From: an uncultured Collinsella sp.
Lineage (GTDB): Bacteria > Actinomycetota > Coriobacteriia > Coriobacteriales > Coriobacteriaceae
Reading direction: 5' to 3'
DNA length: 64,000 nucleotides
Assembly (NCBI GenBank): GCA_900758475.1
Contig: CAAERQ010000016.1
Location: 1 to 64,000 of the forward strand
The notes under the pieces were generated by a model, which had not been told where the DNA came from, searched no databases, and was given only the letters and a program-made list of their open reading frames with translations. This document shows, in pieces, positions 62,006-64,000 of the stretch. Within the stretch, counting starts at the first letter, position 1; every line of letters begins with the position of its first letter. Both the position numbers and the translations under genes were made by a program.

Positions 62006-62939
62006 CAAGATCGCCAATCGCAAGGTTATCTGCGACACGCTGCTCGAGGCCGCGAAGACCGATAAGGATATCGTCGTCCTGTGCTCCGATTCCCGCGGCT
62101 CCGCATCGCTCACGCCGTTCTTTGATCAGTATCCCCAGCAGTCCGTCGAGGTCGGCATTGCCGAGCAGGACCTGGTGAGCATCGCCGCCGGCATGGCTTC
62201 GTGCGGCAAGAAGGCCTGGGCCGCCTCGCCGGCGTCCTTTGTGACCACGCGCTCGTATGAGCAGTGCAAGGTCGACGTCTCGTACTCCAACACCAACGTC
62301 AAGCTCATCGGCATCTCGGGCGGCGTGTCCTACGGCGCCTTGGGCATGAGCCATCACTCCGCGCAGGATATCGCCGCCATGAGCGCGATTCCCAACATGC
62401 GCGTGTATCTGCCGAGCGACCGCTTCCAGACCGCCGAGCTCGTGCGGGCCCTGGTCGCCGACAACAAGCCGGCCTACATCCGCGTGGGCCGCAACCCGGT
62501 CGAGGACGTGTACGCCGAGGGCGAGTGCCCGTTCCAGATGGATCGCGCCACCTGGGTACGCCGCGGCACCGATGTAACGCTCGTCGCTACCGGCGAGATG
62601 GTCCGCCATGCCGTGGACGCTGCCGACCTGCTGGCCGAGCAGGGCATCTCGGCAACGGTGCTCGACATGTACTGCGTCAAGCCGCTTGACGCCGAGGCCG
62701 TGATTGAGGCTGCCGGTGCCACGCGCGCCGTCGTGACTGTCGAGGAGCACAGTCCCTTCGGCGGCTTGGGCTCTATGGTCGCGCAGGTGGTGGGCGAGCA
62801 TTGCCCGCGTCCGGTCAAGTGCCTCTCCCTGCCCGACGCGCCGGTCATCACCGGCACGAGCCCCGAGGTCTTTGCACACTACGGCCTGACGGGTGCCGGA
62901 ATCGCGCAGACCGTCGCCGAATTCCTGCCCACAGAGTAA
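61998..62939 (+). CDS. Transketolase-type C-terminal subunit
   Basis: 313 residues from the ATG at 61998 (AAGGAGG site inside the upstream gene). It holds the pyrimidine-binding domain (SVEVGIAEQDLVSIAAGMA, with the catalytic Glu of the E-Q-D block) and the C-terminal transketolase domain (TVEEHSPFGGLGSMVAQVV). Its start overlaps the N-subunit gene by 8 bp, giving 1:1 coupled synthesis. Together they form a heteromeric transketolase. Confidence 0.92.
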   Translation: MANKIANRKVICDTLLEAAKTDKDIVVLCSDSRGSASLTPFFDQYPQQSVEVGIAEQDLVSIAAGMASCGKKAWAASPASFVTTRSYEQCKVDVSYSNTNVKLIGISGGVSYGALGMSHHSAQDIAAMSAIPNMRVYLPSDRFQTAELVRALVADNKPAYIRVGRNPVEDVYAEGECPFQMDRATWVRRGTDVTLVATGEMVRHAVDAADLLAEQGISATVLDMYCVKPLDAEAVIEAAGATRAVVTVEEHSPFGGLGSMVAQVVGEHCPRPVKCLSLPDAPVITGTSPEVFAHYGLTGAGIAQTVAEFLPTE

Positions 62940-62942
62940 CTG

Positions 62943-62977
62943 GAATGTGACAAAGGGACCGTCCCTTTGTCACATTC
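62943..62977. repeat. 16-bp perfect palindromic hairpin
   Basis: Arms 62943-62958 and 62962-62977 (core TGTGACAAAGGGA / TCCCTTTGTCACA) with a CCG loop, between the transketolase and kinase genes. A T-rich GTTTTG follows, so partial termination is possible, or it is a dispersed repeat. Confidence 0.85.
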
Positions 62978-62995
62978 GTTTTGAAAGGGGTGGCC

Positions 62996-64000
62996 ATGGG
63001 CCGCTACATCATCGGAATCGATCAGTCCACGCAGGGCACCAAGGCGCTGCTGGTAGACGAGGGCGGCCATCTGATTCATCGTGCCGACCGCTCGCATCGC
63101 CAGATTGTCAACGAAGCCGGCTGGGTGAGCCATGATCCGGCCGAGATTGCCACCAATGTGCTGGCCGTGGCGCGTGCCGTGGTGGAGGAGACCGGGGTCA
63201 ATCCGGCCGACGTCGCCGGCATCGGCATCTCCAACCAGCGCGAGACCACCGTTGCCTGGAACCGCACGACGGGCGAGCCGCTGTGCGACGCCGTGGTGTG
63301 GCAGTGCGCCCGCGCCCGCGAGCTGTGCGACGAGCTGACCGCGCGCGAGGGTGTGGCCGAGCTGGTGCGCGACACGACGGGTCTGGTGCTCTCGCCCTAC
63401 TATCCGGCGGGCAAGATGGCCTGGATCCTTGCGAACGTTCCCGCTGCTGCCGAGGCCGCGGCGGCAGGCGAGCTGTGCCTGGGCACCATCGATGCCTGGG
63501 TGGTCTGGACGCTCACGGGCGGCGCGGAGTTTCGCTGCGACTGGTCCAATGCCAGCCGCACGCAGCTCTTTGACCTGCGCCGTGGCTGCTGGAGCGAGCC
63601 GGTGTGCGAGGCCTTTGGCGTCGACGTGGCCTGCCTGCCGCAGGTGACCGATTCCGATGGCCTGTTCGGCATGACGGATCTGGGCGGCTTTTTGCCAGCG
63701 CCCGTGCCCATTCACGGCGTGCTGGGCGACAGCCACGCGGCCTTGTTTGCCCAGGGCTGCCATAGCCGCGGCATGGCCAAGGCGACCTATGGCACCGGCA
63801 GCTCGGTCATGATGAACGTCGGCGACGAGTTCGTTGCCAGCTCGCACGGGCTTTCGAGCTCGCTCGCATGGCGCATGGACGGCGTGACCGAGTACGTGCT
63901 CGAGGGCAACGTGAGCTACGCCGGCGCCGTCAAGACGTGGCTGCGCGACGATCTTGAGCTCATCAATAACCCCGAGGAAGTTACCGACCTGTGCTACGCT
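62996..64000 (+). CDS. FGGY-family carbohydrate kinase (3' end outside window)
   Basis: 335 codons are visible from the ATG at 62996 (AAAGGGG site), with no stop before the window edge; full-length family members have about 490-510 residues. The N-terminal ATPase block is IGIDQSTQGTKALLVDE, then GISNQRETTVAWNR, the middle CLGTIDAWVVWTLTGG...DWSNASRTQLFDL block, GVLGDSHAALFAQG and ATYGTGSSVMMN. These match FGGY sugar kinases such as glycerol kinase, xylulokinase and apulose kinase. It lies 56 bp after the transketolase and is presumably the kinase of the same pathway. Confidence 0.9.
   Translation, partial: MGRYIIGIDQSTQGTKALLVDEGGHLIHRADRSHRQIVNEAGWVSHDPAEIATNVLAVARAVVEETGVNPADVAGIGISNQRETTVAWNRTTGEPLCDAVVWQCARARELCDELTAREGVAELVRDTTGLVLSPYYPAGKMAWILANVPAAAEAAAAGELCLGTIDAWVVWTLTGGAEFRCDWSNASRTQLFDLRRGCWSEPVCEAFGVDVACLPQVTDSDGLFGMTDLGGFLPAPVPIHGVLGDSHAALFAQGCHSRGMAKATYGTGSSVMMNVGDEFVASSHGLSSSLAWRMDGVTEYVLEGNVSYAGAVKTWLRDDLELINNPEEVTDLCYA

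Overview
The window looks like the chromosome of a strictly anaerobic, high-G+C gut actinomycete of the class Coriobacteriia, most likely Collinsella or a close relative. The evidence is a complete Ech-type energy-converting hydrogenase operon, an LPXTG-type pilin-like adhesin built of isopeptide domains, PTS and LacI-controlled sugar operons, and several families of long-palindrome intergenic repeats. The species is inferred from gene content and style, not from a marker gene.

Region 1 (1 to about 10033) is the right-hand part of an integrated mobile element. It ends in a tyrosine integrase (8418-9710, minus) and the 3' half of a tRNA-Met gene (9985-10033), which marks the right attachment site. 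A minus-strand operon carries a small helix-turn-helix protein, a degenerate DnaC/IstB-like ATPase, two unknown proteins, a ribbon-helix-helix accessory protein, an HUH relaxase and a VirD4/TraG coupling protein. One plus-strand gene of unknown role with a C-terminal zinc-binding motif sits next to the integrase. No intact tRNA-Met is present, so the left end of the element lies outside the window.

Region 2 (10043-19520) starts with an array of ten 15-bp motifs that alternate in orientation at a 40-bp pitch. A two-domain flavin/Fe-S oxidoreductase of the old yellow enzyme family, an orphan IS3-OrfA-like HTH protein and the Ech hydrogenase operon follow. In the Ech operon the proton-pump subunits EchA and EchB are fused in one 960-residue protein.

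Region 3 (19549-28151) is a giant surface adhesin of roughly 2470 residues: signal peptide, vWA domain, about 13 pilin-type repeats and an LPTTG anchor. It is split by an 11-G tract, so in this sequence it is out of frame, as expected for a phase-variable gene in the OFF state. Two kinds of palindromic element flank it in mirror order (A-B-adhesin-B-A), and about 210 bp on each side form direct repeats.

Region 4 (28212-38552) holds export and signalling genes: a NarL-type two-component system, a divergent three-gene ABC-2 exporter, a MacB/FtsX-type ABC pair and a DUF362-like ferredoxin-type protein. Region 5 (38605-51988) holds an alpha/beta hydrolase, a hemolysin III homologue, a CNNM/HlyC-type CBS protein, a protein resembling the cyanophycin synthetase N-terminus, YtxH and PRC-barrel proteins, a NodB-fold protein that has lost its metal ligands, an operon pairing an MgtE-like regulatory protein with an NRAMP-like carrier that lacks the manganese-site residues, and an O-acetyltransferase.

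Region 6 (52083-64000) is carbohydrate and nucleoside catabolism. It contains ribokinase with nucleoside hydrolase; a LicT-type antiterminator with its RNA targets, a beta-glucoside PTS IIBC and a GH1 phospho-glucosidase; and a LacI regulator followed by a sugar isomerase, a split transketolase and an FGGY kinase cut by the window edge. The last set has the same enzyme logic as the non-oxidative D-apiose pathway.
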